Source of the DNA: Phycisphaerae bacterium
GTDB lineage: Bacteria; Planctomycetota; Phycisphaerae; SM23-33
Assembly (NCBI GenBank): GCA_016782885.1
Contig: JADHXQ010000022.1
Span: 1 to 49,978, forward strand
Reading direction: 5' to 3'
DNA length: 49,978 nucleotides
Shown here: in pieces, positions 8,749 through 16,752 of the stretch
How the letters are laid out: each line of letters opens with the position of its first letter
Numbering within the stretch: position 1 is the first letter of the stretch
The notes under the pieces: generated by a model
Databases searched by the model: none
Told to the model about the DNA's origin: nothing
The model's input: only the letters and a program-made list of their open reading frames with translations
Program-made: the position numbers and the translations under genes

Positions 8749-9693
8749 CTATTGGACCACCGGGCTGTTATTTGCATCGGCGACGGAGCGGAAGTGTTTG
8801 TCGGCCTGTTTGGCGAACCATGTCTGGCGTCCCAGTACCATGGAGACATGGCCCAGGAGCGGGAAGGTGACCAGCTTCTTTCGCACGTTGGCCGCATTGT
8901 AGACCGCTACTCCGTGAGAATGGGGGACGATCGCGTCGATCCGACCGTGGACCACGAGCAGCGGTGCCTTGAGTTGTTCCGCGGCGAGAATCGTCGAAGC
9001 TTCATCCGGATTGAAATCTGCAAGTTCGCCGCTTCGTATGATTGCCTGTTCGAATTTTTCCGCGGTCATGAACGGGACAAACCTCCTGGCCGCCGCTCGC
9101 ATGTCCGTGTACGGTGCCACGGCCATTACCGCCCGGCAGCGCGGGTCGATTGCGGCATACTGAACGGCGATTGCAGCGCCCATTGACTGTCCGAATACGT
9201 AGATCGGCTCGGCAATCTCTCCGTTTTTCAGCAGCGAGTCGATAACGTCTCGCGCGTCATACTTCTCCTTGGCCCCAAAGGTCGTGTACGTGCCTTCCGA
9301 CCGCCCGTGGGCGCGGTGATCGAGCATTACCACGTTGTAGCCCATGCGGGCCATCTGCTGCCCCATGCTGAAGAACCGCGCTTTGGAGTCGATAATTCCG
9401 TGGAGGATGAGAACGGTTCCGCGTGGCGGCCCCTGAGTTTCGCAGTCGCCTTCGGCCTGAATGACCCATACGTCGATCTTTGTTCCGTCTGTGGTGCCAA
9501 TACGGTGGTGCGACGATATCTTGCCCTTCGCGATAAGTTTATCGGCGCTGCCAAGCCACCAGAGGGAGGATTTGCCCTTGGTCGTGCTGTATTTTACCAG
9601 GCGGCGCGCGTAGAAATCGACGCTGCACCCGCTGGATACGGCAAGGGCTATTGCGGTTATTGGATATACCAGTGTCTTGATCTTCCTGCCCAT
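8749..9693 (-). CDS. Lipid-anchored alpha/beta hydrolase
   Basis: A 314-residue serine hydrolase. The N-terminus has a short hydrophobic segment with lipobox VSSGC (Cys23), which predicts an exported, membrane-tethered protein. The fold is shown by the oxyanion strand VLILHG, the DHRAHGRSEG segment typical of the monoglyceride-lipase/BAAT-like group, nucleophile elbow GQSMG (Ser170), acid residue in VVHGRIDAIVP (Asp253) and LLGHVSMV (His282). The triad is therefore complete. The substrate cannot be read from the sequence; an ester or amide is likely. It starts 13 bases after the mutL stop on the same strand, so the two are probably co-transcribed, although their functions do not obviously connect. 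Confidence 0.88.
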   Translation of the reverse strand: MGRKIKTLVYPITAIALAVSSGCSVDFYARRLVKYSTTKGKSSLWWLGSADKLIAKGKISSHHRIGTTDGTKIDVWVIQAEGDCETQGPPRGTVLILHGIIDSKARFFSMGQQMARMGYNVVMLDHRAHGRSEGTYTTFGAKEKYDARDVIDSLLKNGEIAEPIYVFGQSMGAAIAVQYAAIDPRCRAVMAVAPYTDMRAAARRFVPFMTAEKFEQAIIRSGELADFNPDEASTILAAEQLKAPLLVVHGRIDAIVPHSHGVAVYNAANVRKKLVTFPLLGHVSMVLGRQTWFAKQADKHFRSVADANNSPVVQ

Positions 9694-9706
9694 GGTTACC
9701 TGCCGA

Positions 9707-11569
9707 TCACGTCCGTTTGAACTGCTTCTCGAGGTCCTGGAGGGTCAGTTTGAGAGTGGTCGGTCGCCCGTGCGGACACGACGAGGACTTCTCGGCATCG
9801 TCTGCTCTCGCGAGCAAGGATTCCATTTCGGCGCTGCTGAGCGGTTGTCCGGCCTTTATCGCGGCTTTGCATGCCATTACCTGCAGCAGGCCCTCGATGA
9901 GTTGTTCGGGACCCGCCGAAGAGTCCTCGCCCAGCGTATCGAGCACTTCACGGAGGAACTCGACGGCATGTGTGCCCCGCTCGGCCAGCAGCGTGGGAAA
10001 CTGCTGGATAGCGATTGTTTCCGGACCGAACGGGGCAACTTCTATTCCGAGCCTGGACAGTAGTTCTTCGTTTGCCGCGAGCAAGTCGGCTTCTGCCGCG
10101 GTGACGGTGAGTGTCTGGGGTATCAGCATTCGCTGTGCGGTCAGCGGTCCCGACGCCAGGCGGGCCTTGAGGTCGTTGTAGATCACGCGTTCATGCAGCG
10201 CGTGCTGATCGACTATTATCAGTCCATTGGGACATTGGGCGACGATGTAGGAATCGTGAACCTGAAATGCCATCGGACTACCGGGCGGGGTTGCTTCCGC
10301 CAGGGCGGGGGGATGCGGTGATTCGTGGCTCGCCGCCGGGGCACTGGGCGCCGGTGAGCGGTCAAGCGGCAGTGGAAACTTCTCCGCTCTGGACGGTGGG
10401 CTCGAGCCGCCACGCGGACCGTGAGATTCGGGAAAACTCAGGTGCGGTTGAGGCGGCGGGGCTGACTTGAAGAAGTCGGCCATTGCTTCTCGCAGCGAAC
10501 GCTGGCGATCGGCGGCGGAAATATCGTAGTCCGGGGCGGTCGTGTCGGCCTGTCCGAGGGACGCGGCCGGTGCGAGATTGGACTTGTTTAGCGTCTCCCG
10601 CAGCGCCGCAAGGAGCAGACCGTGAACCTTCTGGGAGTTGTGGAAACGCACTTCGATCTTGGATGGATGCACGTTGACGTCGACGTCTTCGGGGGGCACT
10701 TCGATGAATACGAAAGCAACGGGCCAGCGTCGCGGATCGAGCAGTCCTCGATATGCCTCCCGCAACGAATGGCTGAGTACGCGGTCGCGTATGTATCGCC
10801 CGTTCAGGAAAAAGTACTGCCACTTCCCCGACCCTCTCGCCGCCGCCGGCGGGCCGACGAGAGCCGCAAGCGACATTTCATCTCCGCGGCGGGGGACGGT
10901 CAGTAGGCTGTCGGCCAGTTCCGCGCCGAACAGGTCGCCTATTCTCTGTCGGGTGGTTTCGCAGGCGGGCAGGTCGTGGACTTTTCGCCCGTTGTGCGTG
11001 TACAGGAACGCCACGTGCGGATGCGGCAGGGCAAGGCGTGCGACCTGTTCGGTCACGTGGGCCGACTCGGTATTCGCCGTCCGCAGGAACTTCCGCCTCG
11101 CCGGCGTGTTGAAGAACAGGTCGCGCACCGTGACGGTCGTCCCCGGCGCCGAGGCGCACGGGCGGACGTCCTCGATGCTGGGGCCTGAAGCGGCGACTTC
11201 AAATCCGGCGCCGTCGTGTGAATCAGAGCGTTTCGTGCGGATATGGGCGTGGCTGATCGAGCCAACCGATGCCAGCGCCTCGCCGCGGAACCCCATTGTC
11301 GAGATGCTGAACAGGTCGTCCTCGCTGGCGAGTTTGCTCGTGGCGTGCGGGATGAACGCCCTGGACAGATCGCCTGAATCCATACCGCAGCCGTTGTCCG
11401 AGACGGAAATCAGCTTCTTGCCCCCGTCCTCGATGGTCACTTCGATGCGCGTAGCTCCGGCGTCCAGGGAGTTTTCGACCAACTCCTTGACGATGCTGGC
11501 CGGACGTTCGATGACTTCTCCGGCAGCGATCTTGTTGACCAGATGAACGCTCAGCACGCGTATGGGCAT
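9707..11569 (-). CDS. mutL: DNA mismatch repair protein MutL
   Basis: 620 residues, the normal size for MutL. The N-terminal GHKL ATPase motifs are all present: KIAAGEVIERPASIVKELVENSLDAGA, DNGCGM and TMGFRGEALASVGSI. A Pro/Ser-rich linker (about 355-420) leads to the dimerisation domain. That domain carries the endonuclease signatures: DQHALHERVIYN, MACKAAIKAGQ and SCPHGRPT. The usual DQHA(x2)E(x4)E motif has Asn in place of the last Glu, with Asp right after. An endonuclease-type MutL is expected in bacteria without MutH. The protein acts with MutS in post-replicative mismatch repair. The start ATG at 11569 begins MPIRVLSVHLVNKIAAGE, as in relatives. Confidence 0.97.
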   Translation of the reverse strand: MPIRVLSVHLVNKIAAGEVIERPASIVKELVENSLDAGATRIEVTIEDGGKKLISVSDNGCGMDSGDLSRAFIPHATSKLASEDDLFSISTMGFRGEALASVGSISHAHIRTKRSDSHDGAGFEVAASGPSIEDVRPCASAPGTTVTVRDLFFNTPARRKFLRTANTESAHVTEQVARLALPHPHVAFLYTHNGRKVHDLPACETTRQRIGDLFGAELADSLLTVPRRGDEMSLAALVGPPAAARGSGKWQYFFLNGRYIRDRVLSHSLREAYRGLLDPRRWPVAFVFIEVPPEDVDVNVHPSKIEVRFHNSQKVHGLLLAALRETLNKSNLAPAASLGQADTTAPDYDISAADRQRSLREAMADFFKSAPPPQPHLSFPESHGPRGGSSPPSRAEKFPLPLDRSPAPSAPAASHESPHPPALAEATPPGSPMAFQVHDSYIVAQCPNGLIIVDQHALHERVIYNDLKARLASGPLTAQRMLIPQTLTVTAAEADLLAANEELLSRLGIEVAPFGPETIAIQQFPTLLAERGTHAVEFLREVLDTLGEDSSAGPEQLIEGLLQVMACKAAIKAGQPLSSAEMESLLARADDAEKSSSCPHGRPTTLKLTLQDLEKQFKRT

Positions 11570-11611
11570 AACGATTAAGGTTCCTTATGGGGCATCCTTG
11601 TCAGCCCGGAA

Positions 11612-11640
11612 TAAGAAAAGGGCCAGGTTGGCCCCTTTTT
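11612..11640 (-). terminator. Rho-independent terminator after the GH127 gene
   Basis: GGGCCA (620-625 of the 11-kb block) pairs with TGGCCC (629-634) around a 3-base loop. Read leftward the stem is followed by TTTTCTTAT; read rightward it is followed by CTTTTT, so it could work both ways. It sits 13 bases past the GH127 stop and 42 bases before the mutL start, which marks mutL as a separate transcription unit. Confidence 0.75.
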
Positions 11641-11653
11641 ATTATCACAGATT

Positions 11654-13756
11654 CTACTTCTTCCTCTCCCTGTCCTTTTTCCGTTTCTCCTCCCTTTCCT
11701 TCTTCTCCTTCGCCTTCTTCTCCTTTTCTCTCTCCTTCCTCTGCTGCTCCTTCAACACGGCGTTGATCGGCTCGTCATTTCTGGCCAGCCAGACATCCAT
11801 CTCGCCCGTACCGCGATGTGCCCAGGCATAATAGGGAATCAGCAGCAGTTTGTGTGCGGCTTTTACCGGCGGCTTGTTTTCCCCGCCCGGCGTTACGGCC
11901 AGGGCTTTCCCCATGATCACTTCGATACCGCCGAGCATGGCTTTTCGGAACTCAGATGTCAGTTTTACATCATCGGCCAGGATCAGGCCATGCGTCTTAC
12001 CGTTATTGTCCGGCCATTCAGCACAGAAAACCATAGGCCCGCGTTCGATGGAGACCCGGTTGCGGTCCGGCTCGACCTTGTCGTTGGCGAGCACTCTTCG
12101 GATGGGCATCGGCAAGTTCAGCTCTATCGTGTCGCCCTTTTTCCACGTGCGGTCGAAAGTGACGTACCCCTTATCAACCTTCATCGCGACCGGTTTACCG
12201 TTCAACTTCAACGTTGCGGACTGGCCGGACTTCTTCATGTATCTGTAGAGGTCCGAGGGCACGGGCGTATTCCGCACCCAGCCGGGAATGCGAACCTTCA
12301 GGGCGAATCGGAACTCATCGTTAGGCTCGAGGGTCATCGTAACGCCGCCCCGCCATGGGTAGCGCGTCTTCTGGGTAATGACGACCGTCTTGTCGCCGAC
12401 CTTCAACTCGCCTTTACCGCCCGCATAGAGATTGACGTACACATCGCCGCCCTTGACGGCGTAGACATATCCGGGAACCGACGCGATAAATCGGGCGATA
12501 TTACCCGGACAGCAGGCGCACCCGAACCATTCAGACCTTGCGGGCCTGCGCCCCGTGCCGCTTGATGAAAGTGTGTTGGGATAGAAAAACTTCTTGCCGT
12601 CAAGCGACACGCCGTCAATTACATTGTTGTAAAGCGTGCGCTCAAGCACATCGATATACTTCGCATCACCGTGGAGCATGAACAACCGGTGGTTCCAGTA
12701 TACGTTTCCGATCCCCGCACACGTTTCGCAATAGGCGTTGTTACCGAGGTTATATTCCCCGGCAAAGCCTTCCGGACCGCCGGGCTGTCCGAGACCGCCG
12801 GTGATGTATAGCTTTGTGCCCACGATATTGTCCCATATCCTGCCGATGGCGGTGATATAACTTTTGTCGCCGGTAAGCGTGGCCACATCCGCCATCCCCG
12901 AATACATATAAGTCGCCCGCACGGCGTGCCCGACCCCCTTTTCCTGGTCTACAACTCTCTTATGCGACTGGTCGTATGTGCGGCCGTCCGGACCACGGGT
13001 GTCGAGTAAAAACTTCGCCAGGTCGAGATATCGTTTCCGCCCCGTGGTTCGATACAGCTTACACAACCCCATCTCGATGATCTGGTGCCCCGCCCAGCTT
13101 TTATTTCCGCCCGGGCGAAACACCCTGCACAGCAGGTCGGCGTTTTGGGTGGCTATATTCAGCATCGTTTTTTTGCCTGTCGCCTGGTAGTGAGCGACGG
13201 CGGCCTCGTAGAAATGCCCCATATTGTAGAGTTCGTGACTTAACTGGCTGACCTTCTCCCAGCGTTTCTTTCCGGCCCAATGGTGGGGTTTTTCGGGGTT
13301 GATCGTTCGTGCGGTATACAGGTAACCGTCGGGCTCCTGGGCGGCCGCGATCTTCTCGATAAGGCTATCGAGGTATTTTTCCATCTTGGGATCGGCCTTC
13401 ACCGACAGCCCGAATGATGCGCCTTCCAGAATCTTGTAAATGTCGGTGTCGTCGAAGCTGTATCCCCGCACCTTGTCGTCTTCGAGTGTCTCGCCGCGAA
13501 GTTTTTTGGCGGCTCGGACGAAGTTTTCGACCCTTCCGGTTTCCTCGCATTTCCCGAAAGCATATGGAATGGTGGTCTTGCGATTGGTCTCAATACGAGG
13601 CGCCCAGAATTCATCGTCCAGGTGAACGGACGTAAAAGGGACGGGCTTTATGGTCTCCAGTTTGTCTTTGGGACCTTGAGCGTTAGACACCGCCGAACAC
13701 CCCAGCATCGCTGCAAGGAGCATCAAGAGGATCGATCCAGTCAATCGTGTTCTCAT
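11654..13756 (-). CDS. Secreted GH127 family glycosidase (DUF1680; beta-L-arabinofuranosidase-like)
   Basis: 700 residues. A signal peptide with LAAMLGC (possible lipobox) opens the protein. The mature part starts with PVPFTSVHLDDEFWAPRIETNRKTTIPYAFGKCEETGR-type sequence, typical of GH127. In the characterised family member HypBA1 a zinc is held by a Glu and three Cys, one of which is the nucleophile. Here Glu344 and Cys346 (in YCETCAG) and Cys415/Cys416 (in GCACCPGN) fit that set. The last about 32 residues are almost only Lys, Glu and Arg, encoded by a long purine run, which is odd for this family. The gene is single, with its own terminator. It probably releases arabinose or a similar sugar from plant or algal glycans. 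It shares an upstream element with the gene at 46850-49822. Confidence 0.9.
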   Translation of the reverse strand: MRTRLTGSILLMLLAAMLGCSAVSNAQGPKDKLETIKPVPFTSVHLDDEFWAPRIETNRKTTIPYAFGKCEETGRVENFVRAAKKLRGETLEDDKVRGYSFDDTDIYKILEGASFGLSVKADPKMEKYLDSLIEKIAAAQEPDGYLYTARTINPEKPHHWAGKKRWEKVSQLSHELYNMGHFYEAAVAHYQATGKKTMLNIATQNADLLCRVFRPGGNKSWAGHQIIEMGLCKLYRTTGRKRYLDLAKFLLDTRGPDGRTYDQSHKRVVDQEKGVGHAVRATYMYSGMADVATLTGDKSYITAIGRIWDNIVGTKLYITGGLGQPGGPEGFAGEYNLGNNAYCETCAGIGNVYWNHRLFMLHGDAKYIDVLERTLYNNVIDGVSLDGKKFFYPNTLSSSGTGRRPARSEWFGCACCPGNIARFIASVPGYVYAVKGGDVYVNLYAGGKGELKVGDKTVVITQKTRYPWRGGVTMTLEPNDEFRFALKVRIPGWVRNTPVPSDLYRYMKKSGQSATLKLNGKPVAMKVDKGYVTFDRTWKKGDTIELNLPMPIRRVLANDKVEPDRNRVSIERGPMVFCAEWPDNNGKTHGLILADDVKLTSEFRKAMLGGIEVIMGKALAVTPGGENKPPVKAAHKLLLIPYYAWAHRGTGEMDVWLARNDEPINAVLKEQQRKEREKEKKAKEKKEREEKRKKDRERKK

Positions 13757-13781
13757 TGTGTTGTCCCGTTTTCATGGCTTC

Positions 13782-13810
13782 ACTGATAGAAAGTTTGATT
13801 TTGCGTGGTC
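13782..13810 (-). promoter_or_regulatory. Upstream element shared with the gene at 46850-49822
   Basis: 29 bases that match 49840-49868 at 23 positions; all six differences are transitions. Both copies lie 17-25 bases upstream of a leftward start codon (GH127 here, the CxxCH protein there). In transcription direction both contain AATCAAA and CTATCAGT. It could be a common promoter or operator; TATCAG could serve as the -10 box. Confidence 0.45.
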
Positions 13811-13890
13811 AAGCGGCCGGCACGACACCAACTTTTCAATTCAACTCATAGAATAAACGTTTCGTTCGGCGAGTTCAAATCCGCCCTCGG

Positions 13891-15279
13891 TTAATCCTTA
13901 AGACCGTATTCTTTGATCTTGCGATAAAGCGTTCGTTCGCCAATACCGAGTATCTTGGCGGCCTGTTCGCGATTTCCCGACACCATGGCGAGAGTGTTTC
14001 TGATGAGTTCCTTTTCGGCGTCTTCGATGCTGATGCCGGCGAGGTTTTCGAGTTGCCTGTTCGGTCCGAGGCCCGGAGGGGTGTATATTTCGGGCGGAAG
14101 GTCGTCGAGCGTGATTTTGCGGTCGGCGGCCATCACGACGATGTTCTCGATAACGTTGCGAAGTTGTCGCACATTTCCGGGCCAGTCGTACGCCAGCAGG
14201 ACGCGTTGAGCGTCTTTGTCAATCGACTTGATTTTGCGATCGTGTTTTTCGCCCGCCTGCTTGAGGAACATGTCGATCAGCAGGGGGATATCCTCGCGCC
14301 TCTGGCGGAGCGGGGGGATGTCGATCGTCGCGCCCTTGATGCGGAAATAGAGGTCCTCGCGGAACTCCTTGTCGGCTACCTTACGGGCAAGGTCGTGGTT
14401 TGTTGCGCTGATGATGCGAACGTCGACTCTCGTTGGCTCGTTGCTGCCGACACGCACGAGTTCGCCGCTTTCGAGCACCCGGAGCAGTTTGGCCTGCATG
14501 CCCGCGGGCATATCTCCAATCTCGTCGAGGAACACCGTCCCGCCGTCAGCGTGTTCGAATCGCCCCTGGCGATCGCCAATCGAACCGGTGTATGCGCCCT
14601 TGACGTGCCCGAAGAGTTCATCTTCCAGCAGCGACTCGGTGAACCCCGCGCAGTTGATGGCCACGAAACGCTCATCTTTGCGAGGAGAATTATTGTGAAT
14701 TGCGCCCGCCAGCAGTTCCTTGCCCGTCCCCGATTCGCCAAGCAGCATCACGGGCAGATCGGTCGGGGCGACGCGGCGGACGGTGTTGAGAATGCTCATC
14801 ATCGCCGGCGAGATGCCCGTTATGTTATCGAAACCGTATTTCTCGTCGAGGCGGCATTTGAGTTCGATAATGGTGCGCTTCTGAGCGGTGATTTCGGCCG
14901 CCCGGGCGACCACCACGCGAAGTTCGTCGAGGTCGAGCGGTTTCTCGATGTAGTCGAAAGCGCCCTGCTGGAGGGCCTCGCGGCAGGTGCTGACCGACGA
15001 GTGGGCGGTGATGAAGATTACCTTGGAGGCCGGTGAGTGTTCGCCGGCGGCTTTGAGAACGTCCATACCGCTGTCGTTTGGACCGAGCATCAGATCGGTG
15101 ATGATAATGTCGAAGAGCCTGCTCTTCATCCGATCGACGGCGGACTGCCCGTCATGGACGACGGCGCAGCGATGCCCCATACGCGTCAGACCTTCGTCGA
15201 TGACTTCAGCGTGGGGGACCTCATCCTCGACGATGAGAATCTCAGCGGTCGCGTTTTTCGGGATTTTTGGAATACTCAT
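13891..15279 (-). CDS. NtrC-family sigma-54-dependent response regulator
   Basis: 462 residues with three domains in order: receiver (about 12-125; phospho-acceptor Asp62 in TDLM, Lys113 in EKPL), AAA+ sigma-54 activator domain (about 150-385; Walker A GESGTGKE at 181-188; the sigma-54 contact loop reads GAYTGS at 228-233, a variant of GAFTGA; Walker B GGTVFLDEIGD), and a Fis-type helix-turn-helix at the end (AAKILGIGERTLYRKIKEYG). It would activate sigma-54 promoters when phosphorylated. The likely partner kinase (20453-21253) is on the same strand but 5.2 kb upstream, with an ECF/kinase unit between them. The leader and first codons of this gene recur, decayed, at 30984-31052. Confidence 0.95.
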   Translation of the reverse strand: MSIPKIPKNATAEILIVEDEVPHAEVIDEGLTRMGHRCAVVHDGQSAVDRMKSRLFDIIITDLMLGPNDSGMDVLKAAGEHSPASKVIFITAHSSVSTCREALQQGAFDYIEKPLDLDELRVVVARAAEITAQKRTIIELKCRLDEKYGFDNITGISPAMMSILNTVRRVAPTDLPVMLLGESGTGKELLAGAIHNNSPRKDERFVAINCAGFTESLLEDELFGHVKGAYTGSIGDRQGRFEHADGGTVFLDEIGDMPAGMQAKLLRVLESGELVRVGSNEPTRVDVRIISATNHDLARKVADKEFREDLYFRIKGATIDIPPLRQRREDIPLLIDMFLKQAGEKHDRKIKSIDKDAQRVLLAYDWPGNVRQLRNVIENIVVMAADRKITLDDLPPEIYTPPGLGPNRQLENLAGISIEDAEKELIRNTLAMVSGNREQAAKILGIGERTLYRKIKEYGLKD

Positions 15280-15305
15280 GACCGCGATACGATACTTTTA
15301 ACGAC

Positions 15306-15340
15306 TGGCAATTGGCAAGTGGCAATTGGCAATTGGGTCA
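15306..15340. repeat. Heptamer tandem repeat, TGGCAAT type
   Basis: Units TGGCAAT, TGGCAAG, TGGCAAT, TGGCAAT and a degenerate TGGGTCA, preceded by ACGAC as at 142-146. It lies 27 bases upstream of the NtrC-like start. Same family as 147-181 and 46250-46270. Confidence 0.7.
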
Positions 15341-15376
15341 ACGACATACGGCGCACCCGCCGTCGCAGTACGCTCT

Positions 15377-15480
15377 TTAGTCGTCCATGACCAATCGAAT
15401 CCCGACATTATAAATGCGTTGATGCGTCTGGTAGGGCACTCGCCTGCTGACTGGAACCCGCTTAAGCGGACCAGCGGGGG
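15377..15480 (-). pseudogene. Remnant of a SUMF-domain protein C-terminus
   Basis: Read leftward, the last codons before the TAA give HQRIYNVGIRLVMDD, which has the look of the closing strand of SUMF domains (G-F/I-R-L/V-V). A few codons earlier, in a shifted frame, GFQSAGEC resembles the GGSW...CRSA strand. No complete gene surrounds it. A related tail (HQHVCNSGVRLVMGD, then stop) sits at 30728-30763, also just upstream of an NtrC-like start. I take both as fossils of a SUMF gene that once preceded the regulator. This rests on short matches. Confidence 0.45.
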
Positions 15481-15908
15481 GGATTTCCTGTCGAGGCGGA
15501 TTCACATCCGAAGTGGGCGGATTCACATCCGAAGTGCAACGATGCGTTAAATGATAGTTGTGTATTGTGATGTCCCCGGAAATCCCCGGAATTCCCTCAT
15601 TGGATGTCTCCCACTGCGTCAAGCCGGTTGATACGGGATGTACAGCGCCGGGGGGCGACCTTTCCATATCCCGATTCCCCGGATAGCCTTGCCCGGCTAG
15701 CACGCCGGGCGATTTATCGGTGGCGATTCTATCGCCCTCCATTGCTTGCGCCTAACACAATTTTAACGTTTCCTGACTCCACCGTGGCAAACGACCAAAC
15801 TCCGTGTCCGGCCTGTGCGGGACAAACACCGATTGTGTCAACACTGCCTGCCCGCGGACAAAAAAGAAGTGCGTGCCTCGCGGCGTCCTGTTCTGTTAAA
15901 ATACGGCG
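15481..15908. other. Intergenic stretch before the ECF sigma gene
   Basis: Contains the 21-bp tandem pair at 15495-15536 and short palindromic CCGG-rich words near 15570-15600. No supported gene. The promoter of the ECF gene should be in its right part. GTTAAAATAC just before the start codon is AT-rich, but I cannot assign boxes with confidence. Confidence 0.5.
15495..15536. repeat. Perfect 21-bp tandem duplication
   Basis: Two identical 21-base units (15495-15515 and 15516-15536) containing GGATTCACATCCGAAGTG. Each unit contains the near-palindrome GGATTCACATCC. Two copies only, so not a CRISPR array. Confidence 0.8.
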
Positions 15909-16658
15909 ATGTCACCTCCCGGTCAGAATTCCGATCCGATCCGCGATATCGGCAGACCGTTCGCCACCACGCACTGGAGTATCGTGCTGGCCGCGGGAGA
16001 CGACAACCAACCGGATTCAAAAGCCGCCCTGGCGGAGCTGTGCGAAGCCTATTGGTATCCGCTGTACAGCTACGTTCGCCGGCGAGGTCACGATGCGGAT
16101 GAGGCTCAGGATATGGCCCAGGAATTCTTCGCCGTGCTGCTGGCCAAGGAGCACCTGCGGGCGGCCGACCCCAATCGCGGGCGCTTTCGCTCGTTTTTGC
16201 TGGCCTCGATGAACAACTTCCTGGCCAACCAGCGTCGACGACAACTCGCCCAAAAACGCGGCGGCGGACAGGCCCCGCTATCCCTGGACTTCGAGTCCGC
16301 CGAAACCCGCTTCACCCACGAGCCCTCGCACGACCTGACGCCCGAGAAAATATACGAGCGACGCTGGGCGATGGCGCTGCTGGACCGCGCCCTGTCGATG
16401 CTGCGCCAGGAGTACGCCGCCGGGGGCAAGGCGGCGCTCTTCGATCGTCTGTCGGTCTTCTTGGCCGGCGACCGCGGACCGGCCTATTGCGAGATCGCCG
16501 CCGAACTGGACATGACCGAGGGGGCGGTGAAGGTGGCGATCCATCGCCTCCGCACGCGGTGCCGCGAGCATCTCCGCTGCGAGGTCGCCCAGACCGTTGC
16601 CGACCCCGGGGATGTTGCCGATGAGTTGCGGGACCTGCTGGCCGTGGTCCGTTCTTGA
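15909..16658 (+). CDS. ECF-type RNA polymerase sigma factor (planctomycete group)
   Basis: 249 residues. Region 2 is seen in YWYPLYSYVRRRGHDADEAQDMAQEFFAVLL and region 4 in YCEIAAELDMTEGAVKVAIHRLRTRCREHLR, the usual helix-turn-helix. The long spacer between them, and the RFRSFLLASMNNFLANQRR stretch after region 2, are typical of the ECF-like sigma factors planctomycetes carry beside Ser/Thr kinases. No anti-sigma factor is adjacent. The membrane kinase 80 bases downstream probably takes that role by phosphorylation, which is inference. The last codons (VVRS, stop) lie inside the 109-bp repeat that recurs after the kinase gene. The start at 15909 gives the normal N-terminus. Confidence 0.93.
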   Translation: MSPPGQNSDPIRDIGRPFATTHWSIVLAAGDDNQPDSKAALAELCEAYWYPLYSYVRRRGHDADEAQDMAQEFFAVLLAKEHLRAADPNRGRFRSFLLASMNNFLANQRRRQLAQKRGGGQAPLSLDFESAETRFTHEPSHDLTPEKIYERRWAMALLDRALSMLRQEYAAGGKAALFDRLSVFLAGDRGPAYCEIAAELDMTEGAVKVAIHRLRTRCREHLRCEVAQTVADPGDVADELRDLLAVVRS

Positions 16659-16752
16659 CTTTTTCGCCAAACAGCCTGTAACCTTCATCGAAATTGCGGT
16701 TAGTAACGGGTGTAAAGAACTCGTATACGAGGTGGCCCATGGCTGATAACCT
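16644..16752 (+). repeat. Junction repeat, copy A (gene end, promoter, gene start)
   Basis: 109 bases that align without gaps to 19919-20027 with 12 mismatches. The block covers the last four sense codons and stop of the ECF gene, the 80-base spacer, and the first five codons of the kinase gene. The spacer keeps TGTAACCTTCA, TTAGTAACGGGTGTA and the GAGGTGGCCC ribosome site unchanged between copies. See copy B for the pair. Confidence 0.9.
16691..16738 (+). promoter_or_regulatory. Candidate ECF-dependent promoter region upstream of the kinase gene
   Basis: The spacer has TGTAACC (just before 16685) followed, 16 bases on, by TTAGTAA and then CGGGTGTA. ECF promoters commonly have an AAC motif in the -35 box, so the ECF gene next door could drive this site. 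The GAGGTGG at 16730-16736 is the ribosome site for ATG 16739. The same arrangement is kept in copy B at 19919-20027. Confidence 0.4.

Noticed and set aside
10638..11546. 302-codon frame on the plus strand
   Set aside because: Opposite mutL; Ser/Arg-rich translation without a family.
14053..15036. 327-codon frame on the plus strand
   Set aside because: Opposite the NtrC-like regulator, whose domain motifs are intact.
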